Assembly: GCA_016932435.1 (NCBI GenBank)
Contig: JAFGCW010000066.1
Coordinates: 1 to 64,000, forward strand
Source: Dehalococcoidales bacterium
Lineage (GTDB): Bacteria > Chloroflexota > Dehalococcoidia > Dehalococcoidales > UBA2162
DNA: 64,000 nucleotides
Direction of reading: 5' to 3'
In this document: positions 33,695-42,037 of the stretch, one piece after another
Layout: every line of letters starts with the position of its first letter
Numbering within the stretch: the first letter of the stretch is position 1
Notes under the pieces: generated by a model
Database searches by the model: none
What the model saw: only the letters and a program-made list of their open reading frames with translations
What the model was told of the DNA's origin: nothing
Made by a program: the position numbers and the translations under genes

Positions 33695-34435
33695 CTAGTC
33701 TATGCCTACAGAAACAGCAGGCCGGGAAACTTCTACCATTCTCTTGACATATATGCCTGGTGTCTGGATATCATCTGATTTCAACATACCCGGTTCAACA
33801 ACCTCTTCGACTTCGGCTATGGTTATTTTTGCAGCCGTAGCCATAACATGGTTGAAATTTTGGGCTGTCTTGGCATATCGCAGATTTCCCTCTCGATCGC
33901 CGATAAGAGCGTGTACAAAGGCGTAATCCGGCTGCAGCGCGTATTCCAAAATGTATTTACGGTCGTTAATCACCCGGGTTTCTTTCGTCTCTCGGTTTTC
34001 ATGCTTATTGGTTAGTATAGATTTCTCGACAACCGATCCGACACCGGTGGGGGTGAAGAAAGCCGGTATTCCTGCTCCGGCAGCCCGATATTTCTCGGCA
34101 AGGGTTCCCATCGGGTATACCTCGAATTCAATGGCTCCGCTTCTTACCGCCTGTTCGAAAGGATCCTGTAGCCCCTTGCTGGCAGAACGAGGCAGCCCGT
34201 AAGAGTCGATAACTTTCTTTATCTGACCTTTTTTTATTAACTCAGATGCCTCGGCTTTACAGCCCACCAGAGGACCGCATCCGCAGGCAAGCGTCAGGTC
34301 TTTCACCCCTCTTCTTATCAGAGCCTGTAATAATTCACGTGGCACCCCGCAGGTAAAAAACCCCGGTATAGCTATTACCGCACCATCCTGTATATCGGCT
34401 ATACTCTCATCAATGCTTGCTATTACTTTATCCAA
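33695..34435 (-). CDS. Class I CoA-transferase, alpha subunit
   Basis: A 246-residue CoA-transferase alpha subunit. The glycine-rich loop is PGFFTCGVPRELLQAL, a variant of the usual GGFGLCGIP. A second motif is PAFFTPTGVGSVVEKS, and the C-terminus has AKTAQNFNHVMATAAKITI and EVVEPG. The start is TTG behind GGAGGTG. It heads the two-gene operon. Two unusual inverted repeats lie upstream. Confidence 0.9.
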   Translation of the reverse strand: MDKVIASIDESIADIQDGAVIAIPGFFTCGVPRELLQALIRRGVKDLTLACGCGPLVGCKAEASELIKKGQIKKVIDSYGLPRSASKGLQDPFEQAVRSGAIEFEVYPMGTLAEKYRAAGAGIPAFFTPTGVGSVVEKSILTNKHENRETKETRVINDRKYILEYALQPDYAFVHALIGDREGNLRYAKTAQNFNHVMATAAKITIAEVEEVVEPGMLKSDDIQTPGIYVKRMVEVSRPAVSVGID

Positions 34436-34471
34436 CTAGATACACCTCCAATCTATAGCAAGAATTTGGGC

Positions 34472-34485
34472 ACACATGTATGTGT
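34472..34485. promoter_or_regulatory. Operator-like palindrome upstream of the CoA-transferase operon
   Basis: ACACAT and ATGTGT flank GT, a symmetric 14-bp site about 37-50 bases before the TTG start of the alpha subunit gene. Position and symmetry fit a repressor or activator site. Confidence 0.4.
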
Positions 34486-34510
34486 ATCCTAAAATATACC
34501 TTTTTGGAGT

Positions 34511-34554
34511 TGTGATTCGACTCTACTAACCACAAGAATAGAGTCGAAATCACA
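34511..34554. repeat. Long inverted repeat in the CoA-transferase upstream region
   Basis: TGTGA-TTCGACTCTA and TAGAGTCGAA-A-TCACA form a 15-bp stem with one bulged A and a 13-nt loop. The inner 10 bp (34516-34525 with 34539-34548) are perfect. No T-run follows on either strand. It sits in a 369-base intergenic stretch (34436-34804) between the divergent CoA-transferase operon and the FMN protein gene and could be an operator, an mRNA element or a mobile-element remnant. Confidence 0.6.
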
Positions 34555-34635
34555 GCAGTTCTTTCCAGCACAGAATGATATTCCTATACTGTAAGCCTAT
34601 ATAAATTATATGTCCTATACCTAGTGGAATCAATC

Positions 34636-34665
34636 TTGTTTTGTTCGTAATCAATATAGTATACA
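34636..34665 (+). promoter_or_regulatory. Candidate promoter toward the FMN protein gene
   Basis: TTGTTT and TATACA are separated by 18 nt. The site is about 140 bases upstream of the FMN protein start, so a long leader would be needed. Confidence 0.3.
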
Positions 34666-34804
34666 GGCTTGAACGAGCGTGAAGAAACAGGAGTGTTGTG
34701 GTAATCCGCCGAAGGATTAATAATATACGCGAATAATGTTAAGATAAGGGAAGTGCATTAAATCTTAATAGAGATGCCAAACACGGAAAAAGGAAGGAGT
34801 TACT

Positions 34805-35206
34805 ATGGGAGTCATTACACAGGACATGAAAGATATCGCGGCAAAGACCATGGTATATATTCTCGCGACATCAAGCAAAGAGGGAAAGCCGAATGGAGTT
34901 CCTATCGGGATTGTAAGAGTCAAGGATGATGAGGTGATACTGGCAGATAATTTCATGCTGAAAACCCGTCAGAACCTTGAGGAAAATCCGGTTGCGGCAG
35001 TCTCATACTGGAGTGGAGAAGAACATTACGGATATCAGCTCAAAGGAAAAACTCGTATAGAGACGTCAGGTGAGTATTATGATGAGATAACTCGCAGTAT
35101 GGAAGAAAGGAAAGTCCCATTCAAACCCAAGGCTGTAGTAGTTCTTTCCGTTGAGGAAGCGTACTATGTCGGTGGCAGTAAGGACTCAGGAGAAAATCTT
35201 ATCTAA
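34805..35206 (+). CDS. FMN-binding split-barrel (PNPOx-like) protein
   Basis: A 133-residue protein of the pyridoxamine 5'-phosphate oxidase-like split-barrel superfamily. The pattern is VYILATSSKEGKPNGVPIGI, then DEVILADNFMLKTRQNLEEN and PVAAVSYWSGEEHYGYQLKG. Such small members bind FMN, F420 or haem and often act as flavin-dependent reductases. It has a strong AAGGAAGGAG ribosome site. The QueG-like Fe-S protein follows by 30 bases, so the two are likely co-transcribed. Confidence 0.85.
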   Translation: MGVITQDMKDIAAKTMVYILATSSKEGKPNGVPIGIVRVKDDEVILADNFMLKTRQNLEENPVAAVSYWSGEEHYGYQLKGKTRIETSGEYYDEITRSMEERKVPFKPKAVVVLSVEEAYYVGGSKDSGENLI

Positions 35207-35235
35207 TAGTTTGAACAAGAAAATGGAGAGTGAAC

Positions 35236-36042
35236 ATGACAGAGCTGACAAGTAAACATGTAAAAGACATGACCAGGGAACTTGGTGCCGACATGGTTGG
35301 TATAGCATCAGTAGACCGATTTGAAGGGGCGCCGCCGGGGCATGGCCCGCTGGAGCTTTTACCTTCGGCTAAATCGGTTATTGTCGCCGCGATAAGAATT
35401 CCGGATCCGGTCGTGGACTGCGAAGATTACGGTGAAAAGATGGTGGATATACCACGAGACAAAGTGATAGCGTCGATTTCAAATGATTTTTATATGCAAA
35501 TGGGGCACTTCGCCCAGGATCTGCTGCTGAACACAATGGCGGTTAAGCTGGCAAACAAACTGGAAATCGACTGGAAACTCAGATCGTTACCCACTCCTAA
35601 TACCTTTAACACCGGCCTGGGGCGAACGGTAATGGCGTCCATGATAGGATTCTTTTCACAGCGTCATGCCGCAACACGGGCCGGGCTTGGCGAATTTGGT
35701 TTCAGCGGACTGGTACTTACTCCGCAGTTCGGACCGCGTCAGCGTTTTGTCTCGGTAATTACCCAGGCTGAACTTGAACCTGATCCTCTGTTGACTGACA
35801 AGATTTGTATGCGTGGAGTCTGCGGTGGGAAAGACGGTCCGATGTGCTTCCAGGCGTGTGCTCATGGAGCGTTACAGATGCGGGAAGGTGTAGACCTGGA
35901 TAGCGTGTTTATCGATATTCCGACCAGGAATGAGCTGAGTAAGTGCATAGGAGTCGGTGAGGAAGCGCCGGGATTCGGCTGCGGTTTCGTCGGAAGCTGC
36001 CTCAGAATATGCCCGACCGGGATGAAAGTAACACATCAATAA
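35236..36042 (+). CDS. QueG-like iron-sulfur oxidoreductase
   Basis: A 268-residue protein similar to the epoxyqueuosine reductase/reductive dehalogenase-like superfamily. N-terminal GADMVGIASVDRF is followed by LPSAKSVIVAAIRIPDPV and, mid-protein, GLGEFGFSGLVLTPQFGPRQ. The Cys-rich C-terminus (ICMRGVCGG, MCFQACAHGAL, KCIGVG, CGFVGSCLRICPTG) can hold Fe-S clusters, although the spacing is not the standard CxxCxxCxxxCP pair. It lacks the C-terminal HEAT repeats of QueG and a Tat signal. I prefer ATG 35236 with GGAG 7 nt upstream over GTG 35230. Function unknown. Confidence 0.82.
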   Translation: MTELTSKHVKDMTRELGADMVGIASVDRFEGAPPGHGPLELLPSAKSVIVAAIRIPDPVVDCEDYGEKMVDIPRDKVIASISNDFYMQMGHFAQDLLLNTMAVKLANKLEIDWKLRSLPTPNTFNTGLGRTVMASMIGFFSQRHAATRAGLGEFGFSGLVLTPQFGPRQRFVSVITQAELEPDPLLTDKICMRGVCGGKDGPMCFQACAHGALQMREGVDLDSVFIDIPTRNELSKCIGVGEEAPGFGCGFVGSCLRICPTGMKVTHQ

Positions 36043-36157
36043 AATCCTAAGTACTAATATCGAAATACTAAACAAATCCAAATATAAATTAATGAATGTT
36101 ATAAATAGATTATTCGTAACCTTTCAATAGTTGGTAAAGGATCGGATATAGTATGAT

Positions 36158-36517
36158 ATGAATGAGAAAAACACCAGGTAATATGGTCTGGAAGAAAGGA
36201 CTTATAAATTCGCGAAAAGTGTAATTGATTTTACGAATCAAGTAAAAAAGTCAATACCTAACATTGAGATTATTAAACAAGTAGTAAGATCTTCCGGATC
36301 TGTAGGAGCGAATTATATAGAGGCGAATGAAGCTTTGAGTAAGAAGGACTTCGCCATGCGAATTAAGATTTGAAGGAAGGAATCCAAGGAGAGTATATAT
36401 TGGCTTAAACTTCTCGATATTAGCGAGGGCAGTATTGATGAAGAAAGGCAAGTCTTAGTAAACGAAGCGACGGAACTGATGAAAATATTCGGCGCTATTG
36501 TTGAGAAGACCAAATAA
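36158..36517 (+). pseudogene. Decayed four-helix-bundle (23S rRNA IVP-like) protein gene
   Basis: The frame from ATG 36158 reads MNEKNTR, then TAA (36179), then YGLEERTYKFAKSVIDFTNQ, SSGSVGANYIEANEALSKKD and FAMRIKI. A TGA at 36371-36373 follows, then RKESKESIYWLKLLDISEGS and a tail to the TAA at 36515. This is the TIGR02436 four-helix-bundle family, whose members often read RIKICRKEAKES here, so the TGA replaces a Cys codon. With two in-frame stops it appears dead, unless CTG at 36188 is the start and only the TGA remains. The surrounding sequence is more AT-rich than neighbours, fitting acquired DNA. Confidence 0.8.
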
Positions 36518-36601
36518 TGGAGAATTGTTTTTATAAATTAGGATTTTGATATTGTTTAGAATTTAGTATTTAGATATTAGAAATTACTTACAGGTTTTTG
36601 T

Positions 36602-37195
36602 ATGTTTGAACAAGAGAACAGAGTCGGAGAGGTCATAGAAACAGGTACTACCGAGTTCACAGCCCAGTGTTATGAGTTATACCGCTCACCGCCGTTGGGA
36701 GGTCTGGTAAAGGCAGGCGATGAATCCATTACACAGTACGCGGTAGTATACAATACAACGACAAGCAGCATCGAACCCGGAAGACGACCGATAGCCCGTG
36801 GGAAAGACGAGTCCAGCGAAGAGGGTGTATACCAGTCAAGCCCCCAGCTTTTAAAACTGCTCCGGACAGAATTTAATGCTCTGGTTCTAGGTTACCGGGA
36901 AGGGGATAGAGTTTTTCATTATCTGCCGCCGCGCCCGGTGAAGATCCACAGCTTTGTCTATGAGTGCACTGATGAAGAGATAATGGAATTCAGTAGATCG
37001 TTTGATTTCCTTAACATTATTATAAATTCTGGTTTGCCTGTCCCTGTAGAGGAAATAACTGCCGCTTCATTACGTCGAATGAGCCGGGTATATGATGATC
37101 CTCAACGATTTCTGGTATCGGCAGGGAAGGAACTGGCAACATTGATGGGAACCGATTTCAATCGATTGAAGTCGGTGTTAAGCAAGATAAGATAA
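36602..37195 (+). CDS. HAS-barrel domain protein of the HerA/NurA set
   Basis: A 197-residue protein. Its N-terminal part (GEVIETGTTEFTAQCYELY, then QYAVVYNTTTSSIEPGRRPI) is a HAS-barrel-type beta domain known from HerA ATPases and related cyanobacterial and Chloroflexi proteins. The segment LLKLLRTEFNALVLGYREGD and the all-helical C-terminus follow. It lies 5' of HerA with a GNAT gene and a palindromic repeat between. A role as partner of HerA/NurA in DNA end processing is inferred from domain and place only. Confidence 0.72.
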   Translation: MFEQENRVGEVIETGTTEFTAQCYELYRSPPLGGLVKAGDESITQYAVVYNTTTSSIEPGRRPIARGKDESSEEGVYQSSPQLLKLLRTEFNALVLGYREGDRVFHYLPPRPVKIHSFVYECTDEEIMEFSRSFDFLNIIINSGLPVPVEEITAASLRRMSRVYDDPQRFLVSAGKELATLMGTDFNRLKSVLSKIR

Positions 37196-37212
37196 AGGGA
37201 AAATGATACTAC

Positions 37213-37313
37213 GTCATTTCGAGTCCACCGGAGATGGGCGAAGCAATCCGTCTCACCGTTCAGTACACGGATTGCCACATCATCCCGATGTAATCGGAAT
37301 TCCTCGCAATGAC
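37213..37313. repeat. REP-like nested palindromic element
   Basis: The outer arms GTCATTTCGAG (37213-37223) and CTCGCAATGAC (37303-37313) are complementary with one mismatch. The inner arms GCAATCCGT (37243-37251) and ACGGATTGC (37267-37275) are perfect. The wording matches the widespread GTCATTGCGAG...GCAATC dispersed repeat seen in many environmental bacteria. It fills the gap between the HAS-barrel and GNAT genes. Confidence 0.75.
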
Positions 37314-37327
37314 ATAAAACACATATT

Positions 37328-37798
37328 ATGACAGAATTCGAGTTTTTTAAATATGAGCCTTTTACCGATGGTGAGATAGAAGTGGTCGTTAAAGAACAAG
37401 TACCTGCTGATGATGAACGTGGGTACGTTCCCGGTTATGAATTCACGATACGCTTTCCGGACAAGCATACGCCCGTAGGAAGAGTAAATCTACGCATCGG
37501 GAACATTGAACGCATCGTGAAATATATCGGACATGTCGGTTATGGGATAGAAGAAAAATATCGCGGTCATCATTACGCAGCGAAGGCCTGCCACCTGGTG
37601 AAACAAGTGGCTCTGGATCATGGTTTGGGACCGCTTTGGATTACCTGTAATCCGGAAAATAATCCTTCACGCCGCACTTGCGAAGTGCTTGGCTGCGAAT
37701 TTGTGGAAATAATCGATCTGCCGGAAGACCTGGATATGTACCGGAGAGGTGAAAGACAGGTATGCCGGTACCGGTGGGACATAGGAGAAGCATACTAA
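37328..37798 (+). CDS. GNAT-family N-acetyltransferase
   Basis: A 156-residue GNAT protein of the RimJ/RimL-like group. The core runs IGHVGYGIEEKYRGHHYAAKA, the pyrophosphate-binding loop with GYGIEEKYRGHHYA. ITCNPENNPSRRTCEVLGCEFV is the typical NxxSxxxxExxGF-like element with Cys changes. The substrate is unknown. It is followed closely by herA (15-base gap) and is probably co-transcribed with it. Confidence 0.85.
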   Translation: MTEFEFFKYEPFTDGEIEVVVKEQVPADDERGYVPGYEFTIRFPDKHTPVGRVNLRIGNIERIVKYIGHVGYGIEEKYRGHHYAAKACHLVKQVALDHGLGPLWITCNPENNPSRRTCEVLGCEFVEIIDLPEDLDMYRRGERQVCRYRWDIGEAY

Positions 37799-37813
37799 AC
37801 CCCGGAGGAAAGA

Positions 37814-39427
37814 GTGATGGCAGAAGTGAATACTGATAAGTTAGGCATAGTCGTATCAGGCTCGCTGACACGGGGCGTCGATGTAAGACTCGATAGTTCG
37901 GTCTCGATCGAAGAGATGGTGGTAGGGCGGTATATCACTATCGAAGGCGCCAAAAGGCGATTTTTCGGTATGATCACCGATATCAGTCTCGAAGTTACCG
38001 ACCAGAGGATGGTACAGGCTCCTCCCGATATCTCCGATCCGTTTATGGCTGAAGTCCTTACCGGTACGAGTACTTACGGGAGACTCCACGTACTGCCCAT
38101 GTTGACCATCGGTGGAGATGACGCTGCCCTGATAGAAGGACCGCAGCCGGTGAAGACGGTACCGGGTCATTTTTCCATGGTCAGATCGTCTTCGCAGCAG
38201 GACGTGGAAACTGTGTTTGGGGGCGAGGACGCCCGGAAGTTCTATATCGGAACCCCACTGGATATGGAGACCAAAATATGCCTGGACCTGCCGGAACTGG
38301 TCAAGAGATCGAACGGTATTTTCGGGAAAAGCGGTACCGGGAAAACCTTCCTTACTCGCCTGCTGCTTATCGGAATGCTGCAGAAATCGGCGGCGGTGAA
38401 CCTGGTTTTCGATATGCACAGCGAATACGGCTGGGAAAGCCGGAGTGAAACAGGTCACAAGGTAAAAGCCCTGAAACAGTTATTCCCCGACAAGGTAGCG
38501 GTATTTACCCTTGATGAAGAAAATTCGAAGCGCAGGCAGGTAAGTACCGATTTTGTGGTCAGGATTGGATACGATGAAATAGAACCTGAAGATATTTCTC
38601 TGCTTCGCCAGACGCTTAATCTTACCGAACTGGCTGTCGAAGCTGTATACCAGTTATACCGCAGGTTCGGTAAAAACTGGCTTCAAAGTACGCTGGACAT
38701 AGAAGACGCCGAATCATTACCTGAAGGTCTGAGTATTCACGAAGGTACTCTTGGTAACCTGAAACGTGGGCTGGCGACTATCTCACGCCTGCCGTTTCTT
38801 ACTTCCCGTTCGACTGATAATGCGGTACAGAGAGTAATTGAGTACCTCGATAGAGGGATAAATGTCGTTCTCGAATTCGGCAGGTTCACGGACATTACCG
38901 CGTATATTCTTGTAGCGAATCTGCTTACTCGCCGGATACACTCGCAGTACCGGGAACGGATGGAGAGAGCAATAGCCGAGGACAGTGCTCCCCCGCATCC
39001 TCTGGTTATCACTATCGAGGAAGCGCACCGTTTTCTGAATCCGGGACTGGCAAGTCAGACCATATTCGGGAATATCGCTCGTGAGATGCGTAAATACAAC
39101 GTAACCCTGCTGGTCATCGACCAGCGACCGAGTGGAATCGATGAAGAGGTGATGTCCCAGATAGGGACAAAGATTACCTGCCTGCTGGATAACGAGCGTG
39201 ACATTGATAATGTGCTTTCCGGAGTATCAGGTAGGAGTGAACTTAAATCAGTCCTTTCCAAGCTGGAATCCAAGCAGCAGGCATTAATATTCGGTCATGC
39301 TGTGCCGATGCCGGTGGTGGTGCGTACTCGTGACTACGGTTCGGTCGAATCCTACAAAGACCTGGCTGCGGATGTTACCGATGTGAAAGAACAGGCAGAA
39401 AAAGATATCGAAGAGTTATGGGGTTAG
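37814..39427 (+). CDS. HerA-like DNA translocase/helicase ATPase
   Basis: A 537-residue HerA/FtsK-superfamily ATPase. The N-terminal HAS barrel runs over residues 1-150 (GRYITIEGAKRRFFGMITD). Walker A is FGKSGTGKTFLTRLLL near residue 175, Walker B is PLVITIEEAHRF near 395, and an Arg-rich sensor lies in DQRPSGIDEEVMSQIGTKI. HerA forms hexamers that pump DNA and act with the NurA nuclease in end resection. NurA is encoded about 5 kb upstream rather than adjacent. GGAGG ribosome site. Confidence 0.9.
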   Translation: MMAEVNTDKLGIVVSGSLTRGVDVRLDSSVSIEEMVVGRYITIEGAKRRFFGMITDISLEVTDQRMVQAPPDISDPFMAEVLTGTSTYGRLHVLPMLTIGGDDAALIEGPQPVKTVPGHFSMVRSSSQQDVETVFGGEDARKFYIGTPLDMETKICLDLPELVKRSNGIFGKSGTGKTFLTRLLLIGMLQKSAAVNLVFDMHSEYGWESRSETGHKVKALKQLFPDKVAVFTLDEENSKRRQVSTDFVVRIGYDEIEPEDISLLRQTLNLTELAVEAVYQLYRRFGKNWLQSTLDIEDAESLPEGLSIHEGTLGNLKRGLATISRLPFLTSRSTDNAVQRVIEYLDRGINVVLEFGRFTDITAYILVANLLTRRIHSQYRERMERAIAEDSAPPHPLVITIEEAHRFLNPGLASQTIFGNIAREMRKYNVTLLVIDQRPSGIDEEVMSQIGTKITCLLDNERDIDNVLSGVSGRSELKSVLSKLESKQQALIFGHAVPMPVVVRTRDYGSVESYKDLAADVTDVKEQAEKDIEELWG

Positions 39428-40221
39428 ACGATACTAAATCGATCAGGAAAAAAGTGGGGCTTGCTCTTGGCAGTGGTGCTGCCAGGGGATTAGCCCATAT
39501 CGGTGTTCTCCGGGTGCTTGAGCGTGAAGGCATTCCGGTGGATATGATAACCGGATCCAGTATAGGCGCCTTTGTTGGAGCATTGTATGCACAGGGCAGG
39601 AAGGCCGATGAGATACTGGAGATTGCCAGGGATATAGGAACTCATCGATTAAGTTATCTGGTTGATATAAGTTTACCCAGAACCGGACTGATAAAAGGCA
39701 AGAAACTCGAGGATAAACTGGCGCAACTCTATGCCGGGGCGGAATTCAGTGATCTACAACTGCCGTTCAAATGTATGGCAACTAATATCGACACGGGAAA
39801 AGCTGTCATTATGGATAAGGGCTCTGTATGGACCGCGGTGAGGGCAAGTATTTCTCTCCCGGTTATCCTGGCGGTGAAAAAAAGAGATGATAAATACCTG
39901 GTCGACGGCGGTCTGGTGGATCCCGTTCCGGTCGACGTTGTCAGGAATATGGGAGCGGATATAGTCATCGCGGTGAATGTCATGCCGGAAACGATTAGTA
40001 AGAGTGATTCCGAACCGGGTATTTTTGAAGTAATAATGCAGACGATATATATAGTTAGTACGTACGTGGCGAAAGACAGCCTCGAAGGAGCGGATATTGT
40101 TATCGAACCCGACGTAGCCAGGTTCAAACTATCCGATTTTCACAAGGTTGACGAATGTGTAAAGTTGGGAGAAGAAGCGGCAGATAATGCTGTTCCTTGT
40201 ATCAAGAGACTCCTCGCGTAA
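39418..40221 (+). CDS. Patatin-like phospholipase (NTE/RssA family)
   Basis: A 267-residue patatin-fold hydrolase. The oxyanion loop is LALGSGAARGLAHIG, the nucleophile motif GSSIG carries S48, and the catalytic Asp lies in VDGGLVDPVPVDVV. Bacterial members such as RssA/YchK hydrolyse phospholipids or lysophospholipids. The start codon overlaps the end of herA by 10 bases, giving translational coupling. The shared transcript with DNA repair and KsgA genes is probably only convenience. Confidence 0.9.
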   Translation: MGLDDTKSIRKKVGLALGSGAARGLAHIGVLRVLEREGIPVDMITGSSIGAFVGALYAQGRKADEILEIARDIGTHRLSYLVDISLPRTGLIKGKKLEDKLAQLYAGAEFSDLQLPFKCMATNIDTGKAVIMDKGSVWTAVRASISLPVILAVKKRDDKYLVDGGLVDPVPVDVVRNMGADIVIAVNVMPETISKSDSEPGIFEVIMQTIYIVSTYVAKDSLEGADIVIEPDVARFKLSDFHKVDECVKLGEEAADNAVPCIKRLLA

Positions 40222-40245
40222 GAGTAAAAACCGGTCGGAGAGAAT

Positions 40246-41133
40246 GTGAAGCCCACGGATAAACATAGCCCTCGGAAGACCCTGCTTGAGCGAACGACCG
40301 TATTGTTGCGTAAAGCCGGTCTTCGGGCAAGGAAAAATCTGGGTCAACACTTTCTTATCGACGAAGAAATTCTCGAACTCATACTCTCAACGGCAGAACT
40401 GACCGGAACGGATATTGTAGTAGAAATAGGCCCGGGACTGGGTGTTCTCACGGAGGAATTGTGCCGTCGGGCTGTTAGAGTTATTACGGTAGAACTCGAC
40501 GACAGGCTGGCTGAAAATCTGAATCGTAGACTTTCCGAGTATCATAATCTCGCCATTATAAACAGAGATATATTAAAGATACCTCCCCCGGAGCTATTTA
40601 CTGAAGCAGGTATTATACTTTCTACCGGTTATAAAGTTGTTGCCAATCTTCCTTACTATATTACGTCTCCAGTCCTGCGACATTTTCTCGAATCGGAACT
40701 TAAACCTGAGATGATGGTGGTGATGGTACAGAAAGAAGTGGCTGAAGAGATTGCTGCTATGCCGGGCAAGATAAGTTTACTCAGCCTTGGAATACAGTTA
40801 TACGGGCGACCGGAGATTGTGAAATCCGTTCCCTCGGAATGCTTTTATCCCGAACCGGCGGTGGATTCGGCATTGCTGAAAATAGTACCGCATAAGATCT
40901 CAACGGTGGATATTCCGGATACAGAGAAGTTTTTCTCGTTCGTTAAAGCCGGATTCAGCGCAGCACGCAAACAACTGGTAAATTCGCTTTCCAACGGCCT
41001 GGGAGTATCAAAAAGTGATGTGCAGGAACTGCTGGATAATACCGGAATTTTAGGCAGTCGAAGAGCCGAAACTCTGTCGCTCGAAGAATGGGCGAACCTG
41101 TGGCGCATGTACGAAGAGGGAAAGCGATCATGA
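40246..41133 (+). CDS. rsmA: 16S rRNA (adenine1518-N6/adenine1519-N6)-dimethyltransferase
   Basis: A 295-residue KsgA/RsmA enzyme. SAM-binding motif and lead-in: LGQHFLIDEEILELILS and VVEIGPGLGVLTEELC. The catalytic NLPYYITSPVLRHF follows. It dimethylates two adjacent adenines in helix 45 of 16S rRNA during ribosome assembly. GTG start behind CGGAGAG. The stop overlaps the ispE start (ATGA). Confidence 0.95.
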   Translation: MKPTDKHSPRKTLLERTTVLLRKAGLRARKNLGQHFLIDEEILELILSTAELTGTDIVVEIGPGLGVLTEELCRRAVRVITVELDDRLAENLNRRLSEYHNLAIINRDILKIPPPELFTEAGIILSTGYKVVANLPYYITSPVLRHFLESELKPEMMVVMVQKEVAEEIAAMPGKISLLSLGIQLYGRPEIVKSVPSECFYPEPAVDSALLKIVPHKISTVDIPDTEKFFSFVKAGFSAARKQLVNSLSNGLGVSKSDVQELLDNTGILGSRRAETLSLEEWANLWRMYEEGKRS

Positions 41134-41993
41134 AACTGACCGTCAAGGCGCCGGCGAAGATAAACCTGACACTCGAAGTGCTGTCGAAACGCAACGACGG
41201 CTACCATGAGATCAGGAGTGTCATACAGACCATCGACTTGTGTGACGTCATAATGATTAAGGATGATGATGGCACATCCTTTCAGTCAGCAACAAAAGAA
41301 TGGGACGCGGAAAAGAGCCTTGTGTCACAGGCACTCAATCTGTTCCGTGAAACGACAGGCTTTCCGAAAGGTATTTTTATCACCGTCGAGAAGAATATAC
41401 CCATGATGGCAGGACTCGGTGGCGACAGCAGTGATGCCGCGGCTGTCCTGTGGGGATTAAACCGATTCTGCGAGACGAATCTTCCACACGAAGAACTTCA
41501 TCGAATGGCGGAACAGCTCGGTTCGGATGTCCCATTTTTTCTTTACGGTGGGACAGCATTGATTGAGGGCAAGGGAGAGATCGTTACACCTTTACCTTCG
41601 GTGACCGAAATGTGCCTGGTACTGGCTGTTCCTTCTATTGGTATCCTGCCGGGTAAGACCGGGCGACTTTTTCAAAGCTTAAGTGTGAATCATTATACCG
41701 ATGGAGAAATTACCCGGAGATTCGTTGATGTATTGACTTCCGGGGAGATAATCCCCCCTCTTTTCAATACCTTTGAAAACACAGCATATGACGTATTTCC
41801 CGGACTGGATGTGTTCAAGGAACATTTTCTCAAGCTTGGAGCGGAGAAAGTACACCTGGCAGGTTCAGGTCCGGTACTGTTTACAGTCGTACCGGACCTT
41901 GCGGCAGCCGAGGATCTGTACAGGCAACTCGAAAAACAGCGGATGAATCCAATTATCTCAAAGACCGTGAGTAAGATAGAAAAAATCGACTGA
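41130..41993 (+). CDS. ispE: 4-diphosphocytidyl-2-C-methyl-D-erythritol kinase
   Basis: A 287-residue GHMP kinase of the MEP isoprenoid pathway. It begins MKLTVKAPAKINLTLEV, the usual N-terminus, and contains the ATP loop PMMAGLGGDSSDAAAVLWGL and the C-terminal GSGPVLFTVV. I chose ATG 41130, since it follows GAGGGAAAG and overlaps ksgA by 4 bases; the longer frame is less likely. KsgA-IspE pairing is common in bacteria. Its presence shows that the organism uses the MEP pathway. Confidence 0.95.
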   Translation: MKLTVKAPAKINLTLEVLSKRNDGYHEIRSVIQTIDLCDVIMIKDDDGTSFQSATKEWDAEKSLVSQALNLFRETTGFPKGIFITVEKNIPMMAGLGGDSSDAAAVLWGLNRFCETNLPHEELHRMAEQLGSDVPFFLYGGTALIEGKGEIVTPLPSVTEMCLVLAVPSIGILPGKTGRLFQSLSVNHYTDGEITRRFVDVLTSGEIIPPLFNTFENTAYDVFPGLDVFKEHFLKLGAEKVHLAGSGPVLFTVVPDLAAAEDLYRQLEKQRMNPIISKTVSKIEKID

Positions 41994-42037
41994 TTTCTCT
42001 ATACTGGAAACAGGAATAATTGTGCAGGGAGGTAACA

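Noticed and set aside
36371..36373. Selenocysteine codon in the four-helix-bundle gene
   Set aside because: A second in-frame stop (TAA) lies upstream and I see no convincing hairpin just after the TGA. Kept only as a finding to test.
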